Below are positions 9,869-21,839 of a stretch of DNA of 64,000 nucleotides, one piece after another. The stretch is taken from contig CM060733.1 of NCBI GenBank assembly GCA_030704615.1, positions 70,556,001 through 70,620,000 of the forward strand, given 5' to 3'. The notes beneath the pieces are model-generated. The model ran no database searches and was not told the origin of the DNA. It saw only the letters and a program-made list of their open reading frames with translations. This stretch comes from Takakia lepidozioides. Its lineage: Eukaryota > Streptophyta > Takakiopsida > Takakiales > Takakiaceae. Numbering within the stretch: the first letter of the stretch is position 1; every line of letters begins with the position of its first letter. The translations under genes were made by a program, and so were the position numbers.

Positions 9869-12238
9869 TTACTGTTTGGGATTAGCAAACCTTTGTGAGT
9901 GAGCACCCTTCTGACGTTGAGAGTCTCGTGAAGGACTTTGTGTGCGAGCCCGAGGTCTGCCACTGGTTGACGGAGATGATTGAACACTACCTGGATATGT
10001 AAGGCCCTCTGGAGGCTGATATCGAGGTAATCTTTCAGGCATAGGAGACCCCCGTCGCTTCTTTTCTTCCATCTGAATTGCATAGTCTTCTCCCATGTCA
10101 AAAGAATCCCTCGAAGAAACAGTTGTATCAGAATCCTCATCGCCTCTCAGGTGTTTTGGTTGTCGAACTTTTGGTGGAATCCTCTGGGGCATACAATGTT
10201 GTCCTACCATGTCTGGAAGTTTATATTTTAAAACTTGGTATAAACGCTGAATTGCAAAATTGGTGAAGACACTGAGCTCCTTGTCTGTCCAGGTGAGTGG
10301 GGTACCAATGACTTGTGACTTGTTCAAGTATTTCCATGCCACATGTGCCTTAGAGAAAATATCATCAATGCCGAATTTCTGTGTTGACAAATTGTTCCAG
10401 GCTGCCTGAAACCATGAACGAATTTGACAATCATTTTGCATCATAACTTTTGGCTCATATAGGTACATATGAGGTGGCACTGAAGGTAAGACCCAATGAT
10501 CCCCACTGGAATAACTCAGAAAGCGCGCTTGCATTTTTTGCTGCTCAATGTGATAACGTACCAGAAAACAAGCAGCGTAGTATAATTCACATCCCATGAC
10601 AATACTCGCTACCTCCTTGGTCTTGGTATAAATGAATCCATGTACAACTTGGAAGACAATTAATTCCCTCAACATTGTACCTGCCTCATGCCAGTATTGT
10701 GCAAAGTGATGATCTTCAATTGGTCGATTGTTCGGAAGAACTTTAGTCCTAGTTGCCACTGGCAGCCAAATGCGCATGATTTGGTAGTAATGTGCAAATG
10801 ACTGCGGAGGACTAAATTCTTTCCAAGCCAAAATCCAACATGATGGGAATTTGGTTGAAGGGCAGAATCATAGCCCTACTGTACTCCCTTGCAGCTGGAG
10901 TTTTAGGTGGGTTAAAAGCAGCATTGCCCCATACCTCAGACTGTGGTGGCTGTGGTGTAGTTGTAGTAACAACAGGGTCAGCTATTGGCACAGTGACTTG
11001 CTGTGATGTTGGTGGCACTGGCTCTTGTACCATTGGCATCTCCTGCACCTCCTGTGAAGAAGACTGAAAAGCTAAAGTTCTCGCTTTTAAATAAGAAGCC
11101 ATTAGCTGTTCATCAGGTACACAGACTCTCTTGTCGATATTTGAAGTGAGGTCCTCCACTTGAGTCTGCAGGCCGTCTATATCCTCTTGTAACTCCGCTA
11201 TCCTACTATAGACATTGTCTATAGTAGTTGTGGCAATGTTCTGCACTTGCAGCCTGAGCTCATTCATCTCGCTTTGGGTGAGCTTTTGTGGTGCTTTGCC
11301 CTCCATGGCCCTTGTGCTAACCAGACCTGCATAAGGTGGTTATCCACCAAGTTGCTTGTGGTTCCTCTGAGAGTGTGCTCCTCTCTTTGTTTGTACACAT
11401 CTAACTGCTGTTGTAAAGCCTCCATGCGCTTCGCATGAGGTTCAACCAAATTCGCATAGGCAGCAGCCAGATTATTGGCTTCCTTCCAAGCTTTGTTAGC
11501 CACAGAGAGTTCATTTCTATTGGCCATGACCGTTTGTTGCAACTCCAGGATGTGCCTCTCTTGGTCAGCTTCAACCTGCCTGTATTGCTTGAAAGTATCC
11601 TCATTGCGACAGATTGTATTCTTCATGTCGACAATGAGTTTAATTTGCTCAACATTCTGTGCTTCTGCCTTCATACTTTTTTCCGCTTGACTGTTTATTT
11701 CTATTGTAGATTGGTCAAGCATAGTTGTGAGTGTAGCACATTGGATGGCCATCCTGTCATGCACTGTCTGCAACTCCGTATGTAGTGCATTTACTTGTTG
11801 CAACTTGCTTTCATGCTTCACCTGCATTTGGTATAGCTGTTGCTTATGTGCTTCGTGCAACTGGTCTTGCGCGAGGTCTGCCTCAATCAATTGTTCCTTG
11901 GTCAATTGCAAAGCCGCTTCTGTATTTTCCAAGTCCTGCTGCATCTTGAGAGTGACCTCCTCATCGACCTTGTTTGCACACTCAGTGGCTAGTCGAGCCT
12001 CAAACTCCTTCCTGAGTTCCTCTCTCAAGGCTGTCAATTGGGTAGTTGGAACATGGGATTTGACATAAGTCCCCAACAAATTAAGTGTCCTGCCTATGGA
12101 ACTCATCAGCATTGCCTGTTGAGGGTCATCATGGTGAGGTTGCTGCTGTTCCTCCTGATCCTCAACCGTGTGATGTCTCACGAACCATTCAGGCCATTGT
12201 CCCACCGGATTTTCTTCCTGAACCACATCATCCATCAC
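9869..12238 (-). CDS. Coiled-coil gag-like protein of an LTR element (two frameshifts)
   Basis: Three overlapping minus-strand frames (12238-11264, 11306-10812, 10831-9869) read as one protein of about 780 residues if two frameshifts are allowed, each shift lying inside an overlap of 20-45 bp. The first 300 residues are glutamine/glutamate-rich heptads predicted to be a long coiled coil; the middle has another coiled coil and a Pro/Thr/Val linker; the last 320 residues form an alpha-rich domain (PIEDHHFAQYWHEAG, FLVRYHIEQQKMQ) with a basic Ser/Arg-rich tail. The stop lies 20-40 bp before a polypurine tract and LTR. A structural Gag of a non-autonomous LTR element fits best; no protease, RT or integrase is seen. 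I do not recognise the family. Confidence 0.5.
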
Positions 12239-12720
12239 CGGTGCTGCAGTGTCTTGACATTCTACCTGTGGTATAGTGTGAATTACATTGGTATAGACAA
12301 TGTGTGTGGGCTTTCCAGATTCCCTCTAGACAGCCCTTCACACAAGCATCAAGCTGCTGTATTATCTGCCCATCAGATAGATCCCAACAGGGCCAGAGAT
12401 TTCATAAGCTGTTGAACGGAGGTGCAGGGACTATGTTTATAATGTTCCTGAAGAGGGTCGCTCGCTAATGAGAATACTAACACTGACATGCTCTCTTTGA
12501 GCACTGCAACGTGAATGTATCAAAGAGAGCCAGCCTGGTCTTCATGGAAAACACCTCTAGACTCCAGATTAACCTTGAGACGGGTACTTTTTAGCCTACA
12601 AATAGCTTGCCAACTGCGTTAAGAAGCGTGATGCCGTGCTAGCGTGATGCCGTACTCATAAGATGTTTTTTGTCAGGTCCTCACCAACTAAGAATCATCA
12701 TCTACTTATAAAGTCTGCAA
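12239..12720. other. No gene seen
   Basis: This is sequence 5' of the coiled-coil frame. It would be the leader of that LTR element, but I find no copy of the TGTTAGAG LTR here. Nothing else is recognisable. Confidence 0.4.
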
Positions 12721-12761
12721 ATGGTCATAGCTGAACATAAATGTCGTTATATTATTGATGG

Positions 12762-13454
12762 TTGCAGAATGTATCCACAATGTCAAAAGGGCAGAAGGCA
12801 AGCAGTTCTATGCCGAAGGAACAGAATACAAGCATTTCAATGCCCAAAGAAAAGAACACAAGCGGTTCAACCCAGGACGTTCCATTTGAAGTTAAATGTA
12901 CCCAAACTTACGAGCAGTTTTCATGCAACGTGCATCATGCGGTAAACGTAGGCAACACTTGGAAACGCTTTCCACCTTCCACTAATTTTTACAGTACATT
13001 GTGGAACGACAATGCTAACTCCGAGGAAATAGTATTATTCCTCGGAATTTGCAAATTTTCGTACTTAACGGAAATTGGAAATCTTAACTCTGCCCCATTT
13101 GCACATGAGATGCACCAAGCAAAATTTTCTATTCAGTTAGAGGAGAGCTTTCATCATTACGAGTACACCAGTAAGATTAATGACTGGAGAGCCTATTGGC
13201 AGAAGGCTTCCAGGGATTTAGAATGGGTGGGTGGAGAAAATTTGAATTTCACCAAAAAAGTTACAAAATCCAAAGCAAAAAAATCTGATCTGTCAAATTT
13301 GACTACAAACAAACGGCAGAAAGTAAATGAAAGTGAACTCTATAATACAATTGAGGTCATCAATGACAAAAACGAGACGATCAATGGATTGTCTATTAGT
13401 ACGGGAGACTTTGTTGTCGTCAAATGTAACATAAGATATTGGCAGAATCTTTGA
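12762..13454 (+). CDS. Unknown protein of about 230 residues with N-terminal short repeats
   Basis: The frame opens with MQNVSTMSKGQKASSS and repeats a 13-residue unit (SMPKEQNTSI, SMPKEKNTSG). It then becomes an acidic/aromatic globular-looking sequence (QTYEQFSCNVHHAVNVGNTW, EIVLFLGICKFSYLTEIGN, NDWRAYWQKASRDLEWVGG) and a lysine-rich stretch before GDFVVVKCNIRYWQNL. Beyond the stop the same frame stays readable to about 13556, so the end may be a late mutation. No known domain is recognised. It lies on the same strand as the split pseudokinase gene 1.1 kb downstream and could be a separate gene, a 5' exon of it, or transposon-derived. Confidence 0.45.
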   Translation: MQNVSTMSKGQKASSSMPKEQNTSISMPKEKNTSGSTQDVPFEVKCTQTYEQFSCNVHHAVNVGNTWKRFPPSTNFYSTLWNDNANSEEIVLFLGICKFSYLTEIGNLNSAPFAHEMHQAKFSIQLEESFHHYEYTSKINDWRAYWQKASRDLEWVGGENLNFTKKVTKSKAKKSDLSNLTTNKRQKVNESELYNTIEVINDKNETINGLSISTGDFVVVKCNIRYWQNL

Positions 13455-13556
13455 GAGAAGAAACACGGCACTTCTTTCCAAATGCTAGGAGTCAAGCTTT
13501 TTGCCAAAGCTCCTTTACACATAGAAGATCCGGAGTATATGAAAACTGTAGCTTGG

Positions 13557-14577
13557 TAAATTTTTGAACACATTCTGTAAAATATTGAAAACAATTATCA
13601 ATGTACAGACAATTTTATATATATATCAAGAACGAGTATTTATCCTATCTCTTTGTATTTGCATAGTAAGCAATGGTTTAAAGTGCTTATAGCACTGGAA
13701 ATGCACCTCCAGCCGATGTGCAAAAAATTCATCGAATCAGTATTTACAGGTTTCTCATCATACATTATGTTTTTATTTCATTATCGGTTTCACATCATCA
13801 ATGGATAAATCGATTGGTATTAGCCAAGCCTGTAACTCAAAATGATGATTGACTATTTTGAATTACCAAAATTCACTCGTGATTATAATTGTTCAATAAT
13901 TGTGATTTAACTGCACATGAAGTATTAATCCAAATTAGAATTTCAAAACATGACAAGGTAGGAAGGGATGTAAGTGAACGATAGTTAAAGATAAGCCTCT
14001 CCATTTTTTTCAAAAAATAAACCTCGAAAGATTAAAAAAAATCCAGGATTTTCCTCATTTTTTAGGTAAGCTTAACTCACATCACAATTATCTCATTTCA
14101 GTAACATACTTGATGATCCTTGAGTTTTTGTCCCAGTTGTTGGAAGTGATTGGTTAATATAGAAAGATAGAAATATGACAAAAAATTGTATTTCTTAATC
14201 TATAGGTGACCGTGGCTCGGCGGTCCGATGTGTCCCAATAGAGTTAAGAGAATCGCATCCACAAGCATGGACAAACATCTCCCTCCACTTTATGATCACT
14301 TTTGCTCCTCCGTGAGTGCGGTTCCTTGGCTTCCTGTAGTCTTCGGACTTCGTTGCGTGGCACTGCCAACGTGTGCAAAGGTGTTTGTTTTGGGAGCGAG
14401 AAGTTGTCGATTTTTAATCGGGTCAGTCCCACAGCTGTTCAACCTCTATTCACCGTTCCATTTGTCGTTTTAAGATCTCATGTGACCCGTTTTTGCAGAA
14501 AATATCAAGATATCATCCAGACACATCTATTATATATTTTTTTCTCCCATCCCCTGTAGTGGGCAAAGGTTTATATA
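13557..14577. other. AT-rich spacer without a gene
   Basis: AT-rich sequence with a few short frames and no motif. It precedes the pseudokinase ATG at 14578 and may hold its promoter or an intron; I see no clear TATA box or splice signal that decides this. Confidence 0.4.
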
Positions 14578-15150
14578 ATGTCAGGGACTGCAAACTCAGA
14601 TACTGGGCCGGGGTCGTTGTCTAGGGGTCGGAGGAAGAGAAAACATGCCCACGAGCGAGATAGCCAGGTCAACAAGCAACACTATCCGGGACCAGAGGCT
14701 TTAGACAGGGTTAAAAGAAATATATTTGATTATTTCAAAGAAAAAGACATTATGAGGCTGCAAAGTGTTTATGTCCGGCATGGACACGAGGTGTTTCGTA
14801 TTTTTCAGCAAAATATGGAGAGGAGAATGAGAGAGGGTTTGGCTGAAGATCAGTGGACGGAGGATATGAACAAGCCGAAATTCTTGCATTGGCTCGAGAG
14901 TAGGGCAAAAGACACCACGTGGAATTTGAGGCAGGTAATGAGGACATGGAAGGATAGAACAACCCAAGGTCGGGTGCCTAGCTGGGAAACCGAGTTATAC
15001 CAACTTGTCGAGTGGTGGGCGCATTCATCAAGCGCCAATGCACATCACCGGACTAGGTTAGTCCCTTGGAAAGCGGCATCATCAAGCGGGGGAAGCACAA
15101 TAAGTCTTATTTACGTAAACACAAGTGCTCAGGTCCAACAACTTGGCCCC
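14578..15150 (+). pseudogene. Pseudokinase-like gene, 5' part (interrupted by CACTA element)
   Basis: An uninterrupted frame from ATG 14578 encodes a basic, Ser/Gly-rich N-terminus (GRRKRKHAHER, a likely nuclear-localisation-type patch), then an alpha-helical Trp-rich region (NIFDYFKEKDIMRLQSVYVR, NKPKFLHWLESRAKDTTWNL, ELYQLVEWWAHSSS). The codon ending at 15150 is the target site of the CACTA insertion; the stop codon just after it belongs to the transposon terminus. The frame resumes in register at 22727. The N-terminal domain is not recognised. Absence of other breaks suggests the gene was intact until the insertion. Confidence 0.7.
15148..15150. repeat. Target-site duplication, left copy (ccc)
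   Basis: The three bases ccc before CACTAGAAG are repeated after the other end at 22724-22726. Three-base duplications are the norm for CACTA elements. Confidence 0.75.
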
Positions 15151-15159
15151 CACTAGAAG

Positions 15160-15760
15160 AAAAACGTGGCATAACCACTGGCCCTTTAACCACTACTGTC
15201 TTTTCCCACTCAATAAACCACTAGTAACCACTTGCCAGTGGTTAATCCCGATGAAACGCCACGGTGGCATCACAGACAGTGGTTGGAAGTGGTTTGAACC
15301 ACTTAGTATTCCACGTGTAATAATTTGTTTTTATTTTTTATTTTTTATTTGATAATATATTTTAATTAATATATATTATTTTCCACGTGGATAGGTGCAG
15401 TGGTAGATTGTGAGTGGTTATAGACACCTCAGTGATGGGAAGTGGTCGAAACCACTTGCTACTCCACGTGTATTAATTCAAATTTTATTTATGATTTATG
15501 ATTTGAAAATCTATTTTAATTAATATAATATAATATTCCACGTGGACGGGGACAGTGCACGTTGATCTTGAGTGGTTAAAGACACCTTATTGATTTGCAC
15601 CACTTTGACAGTGATGGAGAGTGGGTGGTGAAAGACACTGCAGTAATTGGAACCACAATTCTAGTGGTCGCGCATGAGTGGTTGCCTACACAATAGTGAT
15701 TGGTACCACTTCTGTGGTGATATATGAAAAACTTTAAGTGGTTTGTGTACCTGTGACAGA
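15160..15760. repeat. CACTA subterminal repeat block, left
   Basis: Many copies of agtggt / accact and gtggttaaagacacc occur in both orientations, separated by AT-rich stretches with ccacgtgg words. The right block at 21840-22700 mirrors it. Confidence 0.75.
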
Positions 15761-15769
15761 TTTGAAAAA

Positions 15770-17780
15770 CAGTCAAGTGTTCATACTGTACACTACAACA
15801 CACCTCGGTTTTTTCAACCTGTCAATTTGACGATTTTTTTTACTGTTGTCATTTTTTTTTCCCGACCATTTCATAGTAAAAATATATATAATATTAAAAC
15901 ATTCAACATAGTACACGATAGTGAAATAGTTTCACTATTTCAGGGCCATAATTGCGAGAGACTTTGACTACCTAAATCAACTTATTGACACAACCATTTA
16001 AACCATGACACGTGCATCTGCAATATATTTATTATTTATATATTAATGTGGATAAGTAAGTAGTAAAAAGTTTGACTATACTTTCACCGGAATTTTATAC
16101 TTTCCACATTGTGGTGTATGGGTTTAGTTAGTACTCCACTGCAAACGGAATAAATCATGAACTTATGAAATCTGCCCTCGGGAAGACGAAGAGGTGGTCG
16201 TCGCACTTTGCAATGTATACCGAATGCAATGCAAGCTTAACAGTCCTCATATTATGATTGAAGGGAGTCAAACTAAGTGTGGCCATATCAGTGCAGGGAC
16301 ATAAATACGAATCATTCAACATTGTAAAATGAAAACGGGGTACAGCTAGTACATGGTACCTTTAAAACTTGTTGCAGAGTTCAAAAGGTTTTTAAAAAAT
16401 TACAAAAGTTGCTTATAGGGTTTGTAAAAAGTTAAAAAAATTAAAAAGTTGCCATCCCGGTAGCCTTGAACAGAGGGCTGGGACTTAGAGCAGTGAGCGG
16501 CAAGGAGGGAGAGAGAGAGGGCTGCAACTTAGAGCGAGTGAGCGGGAGGGAGGGCAAACATGGGAGGCCCGCAGTTGGAGCAACCTTCGCATCTGAAGCA
16601 AGCGACAAACACTAGGGTATGTGTGCGAGGAGGTGTCCGCTGAGAGCTCGCCCTTGGGGAGAGTCAGTTTGGTCTTAGGTCGAGGACAATGCGGTGAGGG
16701 CATCTTCTTCTTCGACCTATTTCAGCCTGTTTTGCGCTCTCATCATACTCAGCCCTGAGTTTGCAACACGGAGCAGAGCTGGCATGAGTTTTTAAAGATC
16801 CTTCATGATGGTGGGACAACCGCAATCACAAGCGCACCCCGTTCCATCGTTGCATGGGAGGCAGTTTCGCACCATTGCTACTCTGTTCCCCCTCTGTGTG
16901 CTGGCCGAGACTGGGCCCACAACCGTCTGCTCCCTCCCAATCTTCCTGCCACATCCAGTCGATTCCGAGTTTGTTTTTGGTAGTCAGAAGTTGGAAGAAA
17001 ATCGTTGTAGTGTTGGACTTGAGGGAGTAGGAACGATTGAATTGAAGTGAGATGAGTAGGAAGGAGCCTGCATTGGGGACTGGCAAAAAGGGGAATGTAG
17101 AGCATCTGTAGGGTGGATGTGATTTTGGGTGCTTGGAAGAGGCGAATCAGAGAACTAGACAAGGAGAGCTTTGGACCTGGCTCATTTGGTGAGCCCAGAG
17201 GGTCTTCCACGTGATAACGTCAGAAGGAAGGCCATGTTTGGGCCAGTGAAAGAGGCGGTTAAGAGTAGAGCTGCTGGCAACAAGTAGGTCGAATCAAACG
17301 TGGGGTACGTTGTTGTGGAACTCGTGCTCGGGTGTGAAGCCCAGTTAGACGTTCAAGTGAGTTGGGCGTCATCGTTACGAATCTCTAAGGCTTGAGTACG
17401 CGGGCTGGAGGTTTTATGGATAATCGGCACGTACTCTGCAGAGGTAATCCAGTCTATATCCCATTCCGGTTGACTGTCTCCTCTACAGTGCTGCCCTGTC
17501 ATTTCAGCTGTCTGAAATCTCTTACATAGATTTTGTCAAGGGACCTCTTTCCGAGTCTGCAGATCTAGTCTTAACTCACTGGTTTTTTCTTAATGTACGA
17601 TGTTATCTCCCCGTCCTCTAGGAAGCCTATTGCCATTGGGTGGACTTGATACGGGAGTACATTAATGTCTTTGTGACTAAATGCCAGCCTTGTGACCTCA
17701 TGTCTTTGTTTGTTTCGACCTGAAGCGCTTGCTCCAGGTAAGGTAGTGCATTGGATTTAGTTGGAAAGCTTGGGGCCTTT
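15770..17780. other. CACTA interior without recognisable gene
   Basis: The block from 15790 to 16480 is AT-rich. From 16480 to 17780 short frames exist on both strands, none with a domain. The segment gagggcatcttcttcttcga at about 16695 is the first of several copies of a repeat that recurs at 19600, 19890, 20340 and 20700. Confidence 0.4.
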
Positions 17781-18254
17781 CCCTCTTCAGAATATGCCTA
17801 CACGGGCCATTCCCTGCAACTCCCTGGAGTGTGATCTCTGAATGGTAACAAGCGGACCCCTACCGCTTGGGGGCAGCCCCTCTGCCCAATTGGGCGGTCG
17901 TATGCTCTGTCTAGCATACTCGGCACTTGGGCTCGGGTTGGTTCCCATGCTTAAACTTATGGCCTGCGACAACAATCAAATCTTAGCTCCTATCAACATC
18001 AACACTCCTCAGGCTGATTCCTGGGAATTGGTTACTTATGGCAAATCTAGGGCTTCATGTGTAGTTTTTGGGGTGAATCCCAGGATGGACGCCATGTCCT
18101 TTAAAACTACATGCTCTAACTTAGGCTTGGATTTCATGGCCAATGGCTCCATCTTGAGACTTGATAACAGGGGCACTTTGAAGGTTGCAATGCCCAAAGG
18201 GGCTTCTAATAGAGTCCCACATCAAAAGGGGTTGGATTCTTTGTCCGTGATTTC

Positions 18255-18830
18255 TTGTTTGACAATTGTGAAATTATCAACAAGGGTTTGAGGTACAAGC
18301 ATAGTATCTGGCTAAAGCTGAAACTGAAGGGCGGCATGAGTATGAAGGACCTCTTTGTGGGTTGTGTTTACATGCCCACAGATGGGTCCCTTAGTGCTGA
18401 TGCAGACAAAGCCTTCGAAGATGTAAAGCTAGTCTGTGCTTCGTTCCTTGCCAAAGATTAGGTGATCTTATTGGGTGATTTCAATGCCCGGGTGGGTAAA
18501 GGTCTCCATCAGGATGATATCATTGGGCCTTTTGGTGAGGACGAGCTGAACTCTAATGGTAGACGGTTAATTAATTGTCTGGAAGAGCTTCAGCTTATGG
18601 CCTTGAACAATAGGGCAAAAGGTGAACAAGTGCAGTGGACTCGTGAGAAATCCCAAACTGGGGAACGTTCCATTGTGGATTATATCATAATGGACAAAAA
18701 TTTGTTTCCCCAGAGTGCCAATGTGTTGATCGACAAAACTAATATTGGTACCTCTGACCACTTCCTGTTTTGGACTGAGATCAAAAGGTGTTTTCCCAAC
18801 CCAAAAGATCTATGTGAAGTCGAAAGAGCA
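18255..18830 (+). pseudogene. LINE endonuclease (EEP family) fragment
   Basis: The frame contains the endonuclease/exonuclease/phosphatase core of non-LTR retrotransposons: FVGCVYMPTD, then VILLGDFNARVGKG (the DxN catalytic motif), NGRRLINCLEELQL and the C-terminal TSDHFLFW (SDH motif). One TAG at 18459-18461 interrupts it. An upstream frame (17842-18291) with DNRGTLKVAMPKG may be an earlier part in another frame. There is no reverse transcriptase: at about 18830 the reading runs directly into a PPR-type sequence. It is captured cargo of the CACTA element, plus strand. Confidence 0.75.
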
Positions 18831-19034
18831 GTGGATTCTTGGGATATAATGTTGGCAGGATTTACCAAGCATGGGTGTGGTAGGAATGCTTTGGAGACCT
18901 ATGAGCAAATGATGGGCAAAGGGTACCACCAACAGTCTGGAGGCTGTGATGGCTGCATACGTGTGGGGAAAAAGAAGCGAAGTGATAGAGTGTGGCTAGA
19001 TTTCAGGCACAAGATTACTTATGATTCCACGTGA
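18831..19034 (+). pseudogene. PPR motif fragment fused to the LINE piece
   Basis: Directly after the LINE endonuclease, in the same frame, comes DSWDIMLAGFTKHGCGRNALETYEQMMGKG, shortened here to its key words SWDIMLAGF and ALETYEQMM: a typical plant pentatricopeptide repeat, matching the minus-strand PPR copies at 24.4-27.2 kb. It then loses homology and ends at 19034. The junction is a scar of rearrangement within the element. Confidence 0.7.
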
Positions 19035-21300
19035 ATCAATAGCTACTAGCAACCTGCATGGGTAGATGGTCAACTGGAAGTTGCAGCAGCAGCAACACAA
19101 TTGATAAATTCAAGCATTGCTAATGAAGGCACCTTCTTCAACACATTTCACCCTGTTTTTCCCTCTTATCAGAATCGGCCCTGAATTTTCATGTTGAATT
19201 CCGCAAGTTAGCTTGTTGAGTGAACCTTCGATAGTTTGGAAGGACTGACTGATATTGCCAATGTGACAACAAAGTATCCAGAAACAGGTAACAAAGACAA
19301 GGAAACCAGGAGCTGTGGAATGAATACTTTTCTGACCCAAGTCAATGGTGGGACAATCAAGGCAAAAGGCAAATGCCTATTGATTTCAGAGAGTAGAAAA
19401 TGCAATTGAGTAGAGGAACTAGTGTGATAAGTTGAGTTGGGTGTTTCCTAGAACAATTATAGGCTTGCATTGTTAGTGACTAGCAGCAAGGCAAGGGTGA
19501 ATGTATGATTTGTGCGGAGGCATGGATAGGTGAAGGAGCAGGGCAGTTGCAGGATTGGGTGGATCAAAAGCGGCACATGTTGGCTTGTTCTTAGCAGGCC
19601 GTGAGGGCACCTTCTTCTTCAACCTATTTCAGCCTGTTTTGCCCTCTTATCAGACTCGGGCCTGATATGCATATTGAAATATGTAAGTTAGCTCGTTGGT
19701 GCAAGAGAGAGAGTCAGCTTGGTCTTAGCAAGCCGTGCTTTGTTCAAAGCTGGAATTGTACCTAATGTCATTCTGAACACTGCCTGGCAGCTCTCGAAAA
19801 GGGGAAAGAGGTCGACATGTTTGCAAAATGAAGGCCTTGCTTGGTGCCTGCAGAATCCATGGCAATGTGGAGATGGTTGAACGTGCGGCATGAAGGTACC
19901 TTCTTCAACACATTTCACCCTGTTTTTCCCTATTGCCAGAGTAGTCCCTAAATTTTCATGTAGAATTTTGCAAGTTAGCTCGTTCGTGATATGAGGTTGC
20001 ATGAGTTTTATACCGATCTTTCATGATGGTGGGACAACCGCAATCACCAGGTGTGGCTTTTCTTAATGTACGATGTGAAGAAGTTCGTCCATCCTGCAAA
20101 GGTGGGCTCTTGACTCCTGTGAGTACCATGATTTAGTATTCTTCCTAATGTTTACAAGGTTCTCGGGGAGAGTCAGCTTGAAGGTCTTAGCAGGCCGTGT
20201 TTCAATCGTTGCCTGCTCTACTGCACCGTGGTGGTTCTCAAAGACCAATCCGACATTACCTGACTACAGACAAACAACACACACAAGAGGTCATTTTGGG
20301 TTGATGGTCGGTCAAATCCTCCATGGGTCAAGGACAATGTGGTGAGGGCACGTTTCAGCCTGTTTTTCCCTCTCATCAGACTTGGCCCTGAGATGCATGT
20401 TGAATTCTACATGGGTGATAAGTACGGTTGGGTGTTTGCTGGAACAATTGTAGGCTGTCATTGTCAGCCGCTAGCAGCAAGGGAAGGATGTATGCATGAT
20501 TTGTGTAGAGCTTGGATAGCTGAGGGAGCAGGGGTAGAGTGTGGCCGGTCCAGATTCATCCAAGAGGGCGGGTCTTCAAGCTCACGATTACCTATAATTC
20601 TCTGTGGATCAATAGCTGCAAGAAACCTGTATGGGTAGATGGTCAACTGGAAGCCGCAGCAACAACGACACAATTGATAAAATCAGGCACTGCTAATGAA
20701 GGCACCTTCTTCAACACATTTTCACCCTGTTTTTCCCTCTTATCAGAATTGGCCCTAAATTTTCATGTTGAATTCTGCAAGTTAGCTGGTTGAGTGAACC
20801 TTTTGATATTTTGGAGTGACTTTGACATGGTACTGCCAATGTGACAACAGGGAAGTATCCAGAAACAAATAACAGCTGAGACGAGGAGAAGCTGTGGAAT
20901 GAATACTTTTCTGACCCCAGTCCATGGTGGGACAATCGAGACAAAAAGGTGAATGCCTGTTGGATTACAGAGAGTAGTTGATGCAATTGACCATAGTGAT
21001 AAGTTGAGTTGGGTGTTTCCTAGAACAAATCTAGGCTGTTATTGTCAGGTGCTAGCAGCAAGGCAAGGATGTATGCATGATTTGTGCAGCGGCATGGATA
21101 GCTGAAGAAGCAGGGATAGAGTCTGGGTCCAGATTCATCCAAGAGGGCCGGACTTCAAGCTCCAGATTACCTATGATTCCATGTGGATCAATAGCTACAA
21201 GAAACCTGCTGCATGGGTAGATGGTCAACTAAAGGTAGCAGCTGCAGCGGCACAGTTGATAAAATCAGGCACCTCAACCATGACCACAGCTTCTGAAAGA
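19035..21300. repeat. Repeated PPR-leader modules inside the CACTA element
   Basis: Two modules recur. One reads gatcaatagctacaagaaacc followed by tgggtagatggtcaact (about 19035, 20605, 21185). The other reads aaggcaccttcttcaacaca followed by ccctgtttttccctctta (about 19125, 19890, 20700; variants at 19605 and 20340). Intervening gttgggtgtttcctagaaca sequence recurs at about 19435, 20425 and 21005. The same modules appear inverted outside the element at 27560-28240, at the 5' end of the minus-strand PPR pseudogene. They therefore look like captured and re-duplicated PPR gene leader sequence. Confidence 0.7.
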
Positions 21301-21600
21301 GGATCAAGAGAGGTGGCTGAACGAGATGTGGTGTTTTGGAATGCCATGATTGCGAGGTATGTGCAGCATGGGTATGGGATTTAGGCTTTGGAAATCTAGG
21401 AGCAAATGATGTGGGAAGGGATGAAGCAAGACTAGGTCATGTTCATTTGTGTTTGTAATATGCATATGGGAGCCTAGCAGCCCTGGGAAGGGGCAAAGAG
21501 GTTCATGGTGACATTATCAAAGCTGGAATTGTACCTGATGTCATTCTGAACATTCCCCTGGTGTACATCTACATCAAATGTGAGCCTGGCAGCCCTGGCC
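21300..21600 (+). pseudogene. PPR coding fragment
   Basis: The reading VAERDVVFWNAMIARYVQHG is a PPR repeat, followed after stops by remnants of EQMM..GMK and [20 protein letters not shown]-type sequence near 21480-21545. It follows the leader module at 21185 in the same order as in the minus-strand PPR pseudogene, so a leader plus first repeats was captured together. Several stops make it non-functional. Confidence 0.7.
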
Positions 21601-21839
21601 AGAGAAGAACATGAAGAGGGCTTACAATTTCATTCGCCCGGGCGTAGACATTGCTGGCAATGAGAAGAAGGCAGGAAAGCAGTTCAGTGTTCCTAGCATG
21701 CATGTGGAGACGCCGTGTAGAAATTAGGCTCAGACTTTTATCATGGCTGGATTTTGTTGACAGTGTTCCAGCACTTACTCTCTGGGATTCTATTTTATTT
21801 TGTGGAGCTTGAATCCCCAATGGTACTTCTTTCACTACA

